Assembly (NCBI GenBank): GCA_001579985.1
Contig: LRSR01009803.1
Location: 1-26,302 of the forward strand
DNA from: Hypsibius dujardini
Taxonomy: Eukaryota > Tardigrada > Eutardigrada > Parachela > Hypsibiidae
DNA: 26,302 nucleotides
Direction of reading: 5' to 3'
Part shown: positions 10,498 through 18,869 of the stretch, piece by piece
Numbering within the stretch: the first letter of the stretch is position 1
Layout of the letters: the number at the start of each line of letters is the position of its first letter
Notes under the pieces: generated by a model
The model's database searches: none
Seen by the model: the letters and a program-made list of their open reading frames with translations, nothing else
Told to the model about the DNA's origin: nothing
Position numbers and translations under genes: made by a program

Positions 10498-10737
10498 GGC
10501 AGATAGACAGACAGACAGGCAGATAGACAGACAGACAGACAGACAGACAGGGATAATCACAACACGTTGGAAAGACAGGACGAAGCCAATGGAGGACTAC
10601 TAGCAGAGTCAGGGTACTTCCCTCCAACGACCTTACCTCCGGAAACAAAAATGGCAGTATGCAGATTTGTGCTTATCTTCCAGGACATATGCCCACGGTC
10701 TGTTCCTCATAATGATGTCGCCTTTTTGGTATGACAT
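8026..10737 (-). CDS. SMYD3: SMYD3-like SET and MYND domain protein
   Basis: Five minus-strand exons (10737-10637, 10364-10082, 9375-9166, 9110-8745, 8490-8026) join in phase to 474 residues; SMYD3 proteins are about 430. The family fold is a lysine methyltransferase with a SET domain interrupted by a MYND zinc finger. The MYND ligands are complete: C28, C31, C46, C49, C55, C59, H67, C71. The post-SET cysteines (FECQCAFC, 252-259) and the C-terminal TPR-like tail (ILRVTHGKDHP) match SMYD3. Two things are odd. The N-terminus starts at MSYQKGDII and lacks the usual first SET strand with its GxG loop; an in-frame TGA lies 24 nt upstream of the ATG with no AG between. The canonical NHSC motif reads DHAC at 197-200. 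Cofactor binding may therefore be altered or lost. The gene is head to head with G-alpha 1, about 0.8 kb apart. Assignment to SMYD is firm, to SMYD3 moderate. Confidence 0.85.
9538..9720. repeat. Degenerate (TCTG)n array in SMYD intron 2
   Basis: TCTG, TGCC and TCTC tetramers extend for about 180 bp inside the intron 9376-10081. The translated VCLSVCLS runs are repeat by-products. Confidence 0.85.
10448..10551. repeat. (CAGA)n array in SMYD intron 1
   Basis: CAGA units, with a few CAGG and TAGA variants, lie inside the intron 10365-10636. Confidence 0.9.
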
Positions 10738-11515
10738 TTTGTTTAGGATGGTTAATCACAACTTCAAGCAAAATGGGATAGAAACCTAGCTCGTGGTACT
10801 GTAGCACTAATATTCCAACAACGCGGATTGAATGTTGAGAAAGACTCGCTGGATTTTGTGCATTGACTGCAGCGTGGCTGCTGTAGGGTTGTCTTAAGCT
10901 GTCCCAGACGATTGGTTACGTTTGCTCTAGATTCTCGCTCGATCCCGATTTAGAATACGATTGCGTGTCTCATATTTTTTGAGTGCTCTACCACCGACCG
11001 ACATCTCGACAAACAACCCGCTGTCTGTTAATACGAAACTCGCCTAACAGCGTCCTCTGTAATGTGTACATCAGTCGCGACGGATTCTGCGTTGGTTAAG
11101 CTGTAGATGTTGCCATTAAATAACATGTAATTGTCTCTTGTCTGCATTAATGTCGATGAAAAATTGTTTGCTCCATCAAGGCAAACAAACACGCACCGCT
11201 TTTATCGCTAAAAAGCAAAAGGCAGTTCAAGGTTCTCCAAGATATCGGAACGATATAGTTTACTGTCCTCGTAGTGTACAGCATAGGGTGCTCCGAATCC
11301 GCTGTTTCATGATAACTAACAACAAAGGGTAGAGACACTTTTACCTTTTCCCGTCATGATAGCCGGCTGGTGTTTGAGACGGCGCCGTGTGGGGGGCGAA
11401 ACTGCTGTGATGAACCTTTCCCCAAAAACATAGCATCCTTCCGTGTGTTTGACTTCACCGATCTCAATACACGTGTTGTGTTTTCGTTGTGTAGATTCCA
11501 CAACCGAACGCTGGG
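10738..11515. promoter_or_regulatory. Divergent intergenic region between SMYD and G-alpha 1
   Basis: The two start codons face away from each other across 778 bp. From about 11312 onward the sequence is repeated upstream of the pseudogene at about 13820, so the duplicated unit included 5' flanking DNA. A TGTGTAG acceptor-like site 22-24 nt before the G-alpha ATG is kept in both copies and suggests a 5' UTR intron. No core promoter motif is claimed. Confidence 0.4.
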
Positions 11516-12393
11516 ATGTGTGACTGTTTGGTGACCCGGACGCCGGAGGAGCGTTTGTTACGGACGGTTAGTTCGGCCATCGACAAGGAATTGAAAGATA
11601 CGATGCGGGAGATGCGAAGCACGGTGAAGTTGCTGCTTCTGGGAGCTGGGGAGGCTGGTAAGCAGTCGAAGAGCTATATAGACACATAGGCAAGCAGTCA
11701 GGCAGACAGACAGACAGACAGATAGACAGACAGACAGACAAGCAAAACAGACAAGCAGTCAGACAAGCAGACGGAACAGGCAGGACTGACGGACAATGAC
11801 AGATAACGATTCTCTCTCACGAAGGCTGTACTGAACCCGATATTGCCTACCTGCTGTTTTAGGCAAGTCGACCATGATGAAGCAGATGAAGATCCATCAC
11901 GAAAAGGGATTCAGCCCAGAAGAACGGGAAAGTTACACGCCCCATATTCACTCCAACTTGCGCGAAGCCATGGTCATTTTAACCCAGGCTCGGCAACGGT
12001 TCGAATACCCCCTCAGCCGGCCCGAAAACGCCCCACTGGAAGTGCTGATCCTCCCCACCGAGCCCGAGTCCCTGGAAGCACCGGTCATACTCACTGAAGA
12101 AGTCCTGACCGCTATCGCTACTTTAGAGCAAGACTCTGGAATTCAGCTGGCATTTGAACGCCGCAAAGACATCCAACTTAACGATTCGGCGGAGTACTTT
12201 ATGAGTCGATTGAAAGCGGTCCAAACACCCGGTTACATTCCCGATCAGGACGATGTTCTGAGAGTACGCGTTCGCACTACCGGCATCAGTAAGTTCAGGC
12301 AGGCAGCTGTGCAGACATGCTGGCAGACATGCAGACCGACAGTCAGACAGACAAACAAACAGATAGACAGACAGAAAGACAGCAGCAGACAGC

Positions 12394-12447
<54 letters not shown>

Positions 12448-13115
12448 GGGCAGACGGGCAGGCAGGCAGACAGCCAGCCAGCCAAGCAGGTCGGCCGGCA
12501 ATCAGGCAGAACGACAGGCAGGCAGGCAGACAGACGTACGGACGTGCATATAGACAAATAATATCAGTGGTCATGTATTAAAAACATAGATATATTTTAG
12601 ATGAGTACCAGTTCTCGGTGAAGACTGCCAAATTTCGAATCGTCGACGTGGGCGGTCAACGGACAGAACGCCGCAAATGGATCCACTGCTTTGAAGGCGT
12701 CAACTACATCTTCTACGTGGCATCCCTGTCGGACTACCACAAACCGTTGAAGGAGGACCGGCGGGTGAATCGGATGACGGAGAGCCTGGCACTCTTCCGG
12801 GTGATCTTAAAAGAGAAGACGCTTCGGAATTCCGCTGTGATATTGTTCCTGAACAAGTTGGACTTGTTTGAGCAGGAAATTGATGCGTACGATTTGCGGG
12901 ATTACTTTGATGACTACACTGGGCCCGCGCATAACGCTTCGGCCGCGAAGGAATTCATCGTGGAGAAGTACAAGGCGTGCAATGAGGAGCCGCATCGGTC
13001 GGTCTTCCATCACTTTACCTGCGCTGTGGACACGGAGCAGTTTCAGAGGATCTTCAAGACGGTGTACTTTGACATTCTGAATATGGCCACGCGTGACGGC
13101 TCAGCGCCCATATAA
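11516..13115 (+). CDS. Divergent heterotrimeric G-protein alpha subunit (G-alpha 1)
   Basis: Exons 11516-11657, 11863-12288 and 12601-13115 join in phase to 360 residues, a normal G-alpha length. The product would bind and hydrolyse GTP at the inner plasma membrane. Visible motifs: P-loop GAGEAGKST (43-51), switch I RTTGI with the conserved Arg183, switch II DVGGQR with catalytic Gln209, NKLD (274-277) and TCAVDT (329-334). The helical domain is encoded by exon 2. Unusual points: the P-loop has Ala where G-alphas normally have Ser (GESGKS); position 2 is Cys, so N-myristoylation is excluded although Cys2 and Cys4 could be palmitoylated; and the C-terminus ends MATRDGSAPI instead of a recognisable Gi, Gq, Gs or G12 receptor-contact tail. 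Both introns contain CAGA arrays. A decayed copy lies 1 kb downstream. G-alpha identity is certain; subclass is unassigned (nearest to Gi/o by eye). Confidence 0.93.
11701..11790. repeat. (CAGA)n array in G-alpha 1 intron 1
   Basis: CAGA units with AAGC and CAGG variants lie between exons 1 and 2. This is one of the two arrays bracketing the exon that the pseudogene lacks. Confidence 0.9.
12296..12553. repeat. (CAGA)/(CAGG)n array in G-alpha 1 intron 2
   Basis: About 250 bp of CAGA, CAGG and CAGC tetramers between exons 2 and 3. Frames through it give artefactual TDRQ or VCLS repeats. Confidence 0.9.
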
Positions 13116-13245
13116 TCGAAGAATTAATTCTGCTCAAGTTTTCCAATCAAGTTTCCTACTACTCTCTGCTCTGTTCTTTTGTCGCTGAGTTTGTTTGACT
13201 GTCGCACAGGCTGTACAGAGTAGCCCCAAAATGAAGATAGTACTT

Positions 13246-13559
13246 ATACACACATGGCCTCAATTTTGGGTGGCAGAGTTCGAGCCATCAGAGTGGTCTG
13301 AGTTTGAGCCACTTTTGGCTAGAACTTGCCACTGCTTTCTGAATCTTTGATTTAACGCCCGGCCCAGCGGGAAAATTAGATTGAGCAAGCTGCTCTGAAT
13401 TCCGTTAAAATAAACAAGTTCAATCAATCGATCAATCGAGTAAAGCCTGCATGGTCAGTTGTGGTCAAGAGCTTGTGCGCGCGGCGACTCAATTTGGCTC
13501 GAACTCGGACCAACCTTTTTGGCTTAAAGTTTGCCACCCAAAATTGTGGCCATGTGTGT
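13246..13559. mobile_element. MITE, about 314 bp, copy 2
   Basis: Same family as 4724-5050, with left end ACACACATGGCCTCAATTTT and inverted right end ACACACATGGCCACAATTTT. ACTT occurs directly outside both ends (13242-13245 and 13560-13563), a possible 4-bp target duplication. It sits in the 3' flank of G-alpha 1, about 130 bp after its stop. The corresponding position in the duplicated locus (about 16387) has no insertion, so this copy arrived after the duplication. Confidence 0.8.
13409..13414 (+). promoter_or_regulatory. AATAAA within MITE copy 2, possible poly(A) signal for G-alpha 1
   Basis: The hexamer is 294 nt after the G-alpha 1 stop and belongs to the inserted MITE. No closer AATAAA is visible. 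Use as a polyadenylation signal is inference. Confidence 0.35.
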
Positions 13560-14185
13560 ACTTGAGTATAGAAATGCATGTGGCGGTTTTGGGATATCCG
13601 ACAAGAACTTCGTTATTGAGGCGGTTGAAAGTGAAAATGGTGAGTCACTTGTGACGCTGACGGATGAAGAGACATGATATAAATTGTACCTTGTAGGGAT
13701 TGTTCCAATACACCTTTACTCTTAGTCTCCTATTTCATTCGGCTTGCCTTTGTTATAGTTGGACGACCTTGCTAACATCTTAAACTTCTGATCAAATATA
13801 CACGTGCAACCCGTTTTACGATATTTAACAACAAATGGCAGAGGGACTTTTACACGTTCCCTTTCCCCACCATGATAGCCGACTGGTGTTGGAGACAGCA
13901 GTGGGTGCGGCGTAGTTGCAGATGGATGAAGCACCTTCTCCCATAAACATAGCATCCTTCCGCGTTTTCTTTCACTGATCTACATATGTGATGTTTTCCT
14001 TGTGTAGGTTCCACAACGGACCGCTGGGATGTGCGACTGATTGGGGGTGACTCGAATGCGGGACGAACGTTTTTTACGCGCGATTAGTTTGACTATCGAC
14101 AAGGAATTGAAGGATACCATGCGGGAGATGCGAAGTACGGTGAAGTTGCTGGTTCTCAGGGCTGGGGAAGCAGGTAAACAGCCGA

Positions 14186-14216
14186 AGAGCAAGATAGACA
14201 GATAAGCAGCAGCAGC

Positions 14217-14269
<53 letters not shown>

Positions 14270-14345
14270 TGCAGACAGAGACAGAGACAGACAGATAAAC
14301 AGACAGATCAGTGTGTGTCTATCAGTCAAACAATCAGACATACAG
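14186..14345. repeat. (CAGA)n array between exons 1 and 3 of the G-alpha pseudogene
   Basis: A single CAGA array, preceded by a few CAG units, replaces the array-exon 2-array arrangement of the intact gene. Confidence 0.9.
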
Positions 14346-14852
14346 ACAAGGTCCTAACAGAATACCTTGTAGATGAGTACTCCTTCTCGTTAAATACTGT
14401 CGAATTTCGCATCGTTGACGCGGGCGGTCAGCGGACAGAACGCCGCAAATGGATCCACTGCTTTGAGAGCGTCCACTACGCCTTCTACGTGGCATTCCTG
14501 TTCGGACTACCACAAACTGTTACAGGAGGACCTACGAGTGAATCGGATGACAGAAAGCATGACGCTCTTCCGGATGATTTTGAAAGAGAAAGCGCTTAGT
14601 GATTCCGATGTGATATTGTGTTTGAACAAGTTGGACTTGTTTGAGCAAGAGATTGATGCTTACGAGTTGCGGGACTACTTTGACGCCTACAATGGGACCG
14701 CACGGGTCGCTTTATCGACGAAGGAATTCATCTTGGAGAAGTACAGGGCGTGCAATGAGGAGCCGCATCGCTCGTTCTTCCATCACTTTTTCTGCGCTGT
14801 GGACACGGAACAGTCTCAGAAGGTCTTCATGACGGTGTTGTACAGAGTAATA

Positions 14853-16168
14853 CCAGGTGCGGGGTTCATTTTGGCACAAACTTTGTCTTCTTTTTTTGTT
14901 CACAAAATTTCGTCAAAAAGTTACCAAAAAATAACCAAAAATAGAGAAATAAGTCTTCTACCGGAAACAAAAAAGAGTTTATTCAATATGAGAGCCTCTG
15001 GCCTTCTCCACCTTGCGAACTTGAGACATCCAGGAATTGATGCTGTCCTGAATCACTTGCTGCAAAATAGCCCCCCATTCGTCCTTCAATATCTTGGCCA
15101 ATCGGTCGAAGCTGAAGATGAGTCCGTGATTGTTGACACGCTCCTTCAGTAGGCTCCACACACAATAATCGAGGGGATTGAGATCGGGGCTGTTGAGCGG
15201 GATATCGGTGTCCGGGATGAAGTAGGGAATTTTTTCTTTCAAAAACGCCTGCACAGTTCCTGACGCGTGGCACGGTGCTTTGTCCTGATACAAAATTGCC
15301 GAATTTGCTTTCAGACCGTAAGGGAGGTCCTCCAGCATCGGTTTTAGGCAGCTGTCCTTGCAGATATGCTGGATCAGGCTCAAACCGGACTTCAAAACAA
15401 CGAGGGGAGATTGACCGAAAAAATAAACGGCGCCAAAAACCATCGCACCCAAAGCTGTCTTGGGAAATTGCTTGAACTTCTTCCCATCGCTAATTGTCTC
15501 CAGCGAATATCCGTAACATCGTTCGTTTTGATGATTAAAGTACTTGCCAACACAAATGTAGCATTCATCCAAGAAGAGCATGTTGGAAGGTTCGACATTC
15601 GGATGGTCTTGCGGAGATTCATGGCGCATTTCCGCCGCGCTTCATTTTGGGTCTCGGAGATGAAGTTGCGCTTGATTTTCTTGAAGCATTTGATGTTCCG
15701 ATCTTGCAGATGAGACCATACAATGCTTTCGTCAAGTTGGAGAGTGTTGGCCACAGAACGGAAGGAGTGATGGGCTTTTCCGATGGCCAGCATTCGCACC
15801 ATGCGTCGCACCATTGCCGGGGTCATTTTCCGCATGGGCTGCTTCTACGGCTTTTTCGCTTTCCGCCGCGCCTTTTTGGCATTTTCCGATGCAAAACGAT
15901 AAATACTACGTTTTGAGATTTTGTTCTGTAACAAATCTGCAATCTGAGGTACCGAAAACCCTCGGGAGTGCCAGGACACAATGAAATTTCGGATCTCTTG
16001 ACTAATCATCTTCCCACTCTTTCAAATGTAAACAAATGAAATTTCCTCTATGTCTGAGTGAGAGAGGGGGCTTTTGTCTCTCGATTGAGTGCTCATTCAC
16101 TCAAATCGGCCAGAATGCGCGCCGCTGACCTACTTTTAATTTTGTGCCAAAATGAACCCCGCACGGGG
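14853..16168 (-). mobile_element. Mariner-family (maT-like, DD37D) DNA transposon, defective
   Basis: A 1316-bp element with 28-bp terminal inverted repeats (left end CCAGGTGCGGGGTTCATTTT, inverted right end CCCCGTGCGGGGTTCATTTT, two mismatches). It is flanked by TA on both sides (14851-14852 and 16169-16170), the hallmark target duplication of the Tc1/mariner superfamily. The transposase lies on the minus strand and is broken. The size matches full-length mariner-type elements. The insertion interrupts exon 3 of the G-alpha pseudogene. Confidence 0.93.
14979..16009 (-). pseudogene. Broken mariner-family transposase
   Basis: Reading from the ATG at 16009, the N-terminal helix-turn-helix region (MISQEIRNFIVSWHSRGFSV) runs into an in-frame TAG at 15847-15845, continues in the same frame through 15835, then shifts frame (one base short) between about 15590 and 15630. 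The catalytic part follows in the new frame: MLFLDE (first Asp), LYQDKAPCH (second Asp) and SPDLNPLDY (third Asp). I count 37 residues between the second and third Asp, the spacing of the DD37D (maT) group. All three acidic residues survive, but the stop and frameshift rule out a full-length protein. The element could move only if supplied with transposase in trans. Confidence 0.9.
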
Positions 16169-16391
16169 TACGCTGCACTACCGCGCAATGCGCTGTGAAT
16201 ATGGCTACATGTGACGGCTCATCGCCAATACAAATAAATCACGGAAGAATTAATCTGCCTTGCCTGAAGAATGCCTGGATTTACCCTTGATTTTGCCGTC
16301 AAGTTCCTACTACTCCCTTTTCTGTTCCTTTTCACTGTATTTGACTGACAATCATGAAGGTTGTACAAGATTAATTCCATAATGAAGACTG

Positions 16392-16397
16392 AATAAA
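16392..16397 (+). promoter_or_regulatory. AATAAA downstream of the G-alpha pseudogene
   Basis: A poly(A)-type hexamer lies in the 3' flank shared with the intact gene. At the matching place G-alpha 1 has GTATAG next to its MITE. Confidence 0.4.
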
Positions 16398-16545
16398 ATC
16401 GTGCATAGGAATGTCGACGTTTATGTGATGGCCCGCCGAGAACATTGTTCTACGGACGGTGTGACGTTGACGGACAGAGAGGAAACAGGACCTGACCGCC
16501 GCATGGCTTAAAGAGCGAGAGGACTTAAAAGTGAACGACACTGGC

Positions 16546-16842
16546 AGTCGGAATGACGGAAGGTCAGACGGTGACAAAGAGGTTGCCTCCGCACATGATA
16601 GTCGGACGGAATGACGGAAGGTCAGACGGTGAGGGAGGGTTATCTCCGCACATGACAGTCGGACGGAAGGTCAGACGGTAACGGAGGGTTGTCTCCGCAC
16701 ATGACAGTCGGATGGAATGACGGAAGGTCAGACGGTAACGGAGGGTTGTCTCCGCACATGACATTCGGACGGAATGACGGAAGGTCAGACGGTGAGGGAG
16801 GGTTGTCTCCGCACATGACGGTCGGACGGACTGACGGAATGG
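16546..16842. repeat. Minisatellite, 57-bp period, about five copies
   Basis: The marker GCACATGA recurs at 16591, 16648, 16697, 16754 and 16811. Spacing is 57 bp except for one 49-bp unit that lacks 8 bp. The unit is a multiple of three, so long frames run through it on both strands. Confidence 0.9.
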
Positions 16843-16849
16843 CTGACAC

Positions 16850-17756
16850 TGACTTGGACGGAGAGGAACACGGAGCGGTAACGGGCAGTCGAGGAAGAAA
16901 CCGAGTTTCTAGTTCGAAGAAGTCCAGTCCGTCGGTCGGTATTTGTGTCTGTGCATTAACGGGTCAACTTTGGCGTCAGGCCCGACCGTTCATCTCTCCG
17001 TTAGGGGTCTCGAATCAATCGAATCAATCGCTAAACACTGCAATAATCCCCACTTTAGAAAGGATTTACTGTATGACCTATAAGAAGGCCTGGCTCCTCG
17101 TATTGGTATACGTACGGTATATACAGGGATGTCCACCACGAAGGTTTAGTCAACTTTGAGGGGTCACGGTGGAAACAGCGTGTAATTTTTTCAGTATTCA
17201 TAATTAACAAAAATTTGCTGAATAGAGTTTAGATCATGTTGCAAGCCGACAGATTATGAAATCTTTTGATGGGGAGCTTCTTGAGTTCGCCGAATGAAAA
17301 ACGTCATTTTTTATCATTGAACCGATTGATTGTTGATTGAAGTGACATGACGTTTTGCCGTCTCACCAGCCGAGAACGCAAAGCCAATCCACCAAGCAAG
17401 CAAATGTAATGAATAAGTAAAAATAAGAGCTTGCTTCTTTTGGTCAAAGCCGAAAATGAATGGGAGATTCGTCGTATCAAATGACTCCAAAATTTATATT
17501 GGGTAACTAACTTGGCGCGCTCAAAATTTCCAAATTCATAAAAAACGCCGAGGTTGACAATTTTCATTAAACATTTTAAACCGTCGCAGAGCTCTTTACA
17601 AAACGATCCCTTTGCGGCGGACGTGGGCGGATCTTGCAATGTGTGTATTATAAAATCTAGTTGCACGTACAGGAAAGATATTTTAACAAGCGCACTAAAG
17701 TGCATGTAAGTTCGGTTAGACGTTCTAACCTTGAACGTTTTCCTGATGCTTTGCCG
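16850..17756. other. No firm gene; one unidentified 152-codon minus-strand frame
   Basis: The minus-strand frame 17762-17304 encodes 152 residues with scattered Cys and a hydrophobic stretch (KLLFLLIHYICLLGGLAL). It matches no family I recognise and has no clear splice context, so it may be chance or an old repeat remnant. Confidence 0.3.
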
Positions 17757-17874
17757 TTCCAATCAAATCAATCAAGTCAATCAAATCAATCAAATCAATC
17801 AAGTCAATCAAGTCCAATCAAGTCCAATCAAGTCCAATCGAGTCAATCAAGTCAATCAAGTCAGTTCCAATCGT
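17757..17874. repeat. AATCAAGTC-type 9-11 bp tandem repeat
   Basis: Units AATCAAATC, AATCAAGTC and CAATCAAGTC repeat for about 115 bp immediately 3' of the NPL gene. Confidence 0.9.
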
Positions 17875-17908
17875 GACGATACTTCGGGGACGTACAACAA
17901 GTCCACAT

Positions 17909-18828
17909 CTAATAAATGTGTCTAGCTTTTTCTGCCTCGAAATCCGTTTGTAGTTTAGTATAGTCAAGCGTCAGCTTCTTAATAGCCGCATCGGTCAGCG
18001 GAGGAAGCGGCAAACGCGCCGGACCAGTGGGGATGCCAGTCAGGAACTCCAGGATTGCCTTGTGACGCTGCAGCCAGTTTCCGTCTTCCTCCAGCAAATC
18101 CACCACCGTTTTCAGATACAACTGCTCGCGTGCTGCTCCCGCGGTGTCCCCACGCTTGTAGGCGTCGACTATGCTACGAGCGGTCTTTGTTGAGAAGGAA
18201 TATGTCGTTCCGTTGAACGATCGAATGCCCACTGCTAGCGCCCCGAGTAGAACCTACCACCAACAAAACAGACCAACTCAGGTGTTTGTTCCTTTTCAGC
18301 ACGATTATTAGGGAACGGACATCGTCGTTAGCCCACATCAGAGCAATCGAGTCGCCATGAAGGGCTTTACATCGGAGAAGTCCGGCTAGATCGGAGGCGG
18401 CCCATTTGATGCCGGCAAAAGTGGGGATGTGGGTCTTTGCGTGTTGGATGAAGAGCGCCATGTCCACTGTTCAGCAACAAATTTTAATAAAGTATCAGCC
18501 GGTAGAATTTTTTCAGGCAGACAAACATTGAGAACGGGGATTAGCGTGTACCTGAGACATGAGTTCGTCCTGGATTGTGGTAGTAGATGAAGGGAGTTTT
18601 GGGGGCCGCTGACGCCACCTCCGCGATGGCTTTCGTTAGTTCTTCTACAATTGGGAACCAAGGAATGGTTGTTGAGAGTATTCGATTAGAAAGAGACTAT
18701 TACACATAAAAATAGTTAGAACGACATGTCAATATGCACACGAACAACGGTACCAGCAGACAAGCATTCAGGCAGTTGATATATTAAAATACAGACAGGC
18801 AGGCAGGCAGGCAGGCAGGCAGGTAGGC

Positions 18829-18869
<41 letters not shown>

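Larger units (their letters stand above)
14029..16233 (+). pseudogene. G-alpha pseudogene, tandem copy of G-alpha 1
   Basis: Exon 1 (14029-14173) and exon 3 (14373 to 14850, resuming at 16171) align readily with G-alpha 1, as do the 5' flank from about 13820 and the 3' flank to about 16400. Disabling changes: codon 4 is TGA (14038-14040); the P-loop Gly is Arg (RAGEA); the whole helical-domain exon with the GKST half of the P-loop is absent; one extra base near 14501 shifts the frame; DVGGQ reads DAGGQ; and a 1316-bp mariner-family element splits the last exon. After the element the tail is recognisable (AATATGGCTACATGTGACGG) but the stop codon is changed. Exons 1 and 3 would still splice in phase, so the locus may be transcribed, but no working GTPase can come from it. 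Confidence 0.92.

Noticed and set aside
9432-10648. Cys/Ser-rich frames (VCLSVCLS repeats) here and at 12123-12574, 13980-14341, 18716-19156 and 20324-20878
   Set aside because: They are translations of CAGA/TCTG tetranucleotide arrays, in whichever frame lacks a stop, not proteins.
12618-13115. Separate short G-alpha gene starting at the Met at 12618
   Set aside because: It is exon 3 of G-alpha 1. Exons 1 and 2 with P-loop and helical domain join it in phase.
16689-17159. 156-codon plus-strand frame
   Set aside because: The first third is the 57-bp minisatellite and the rest shows no domain or splice logic.
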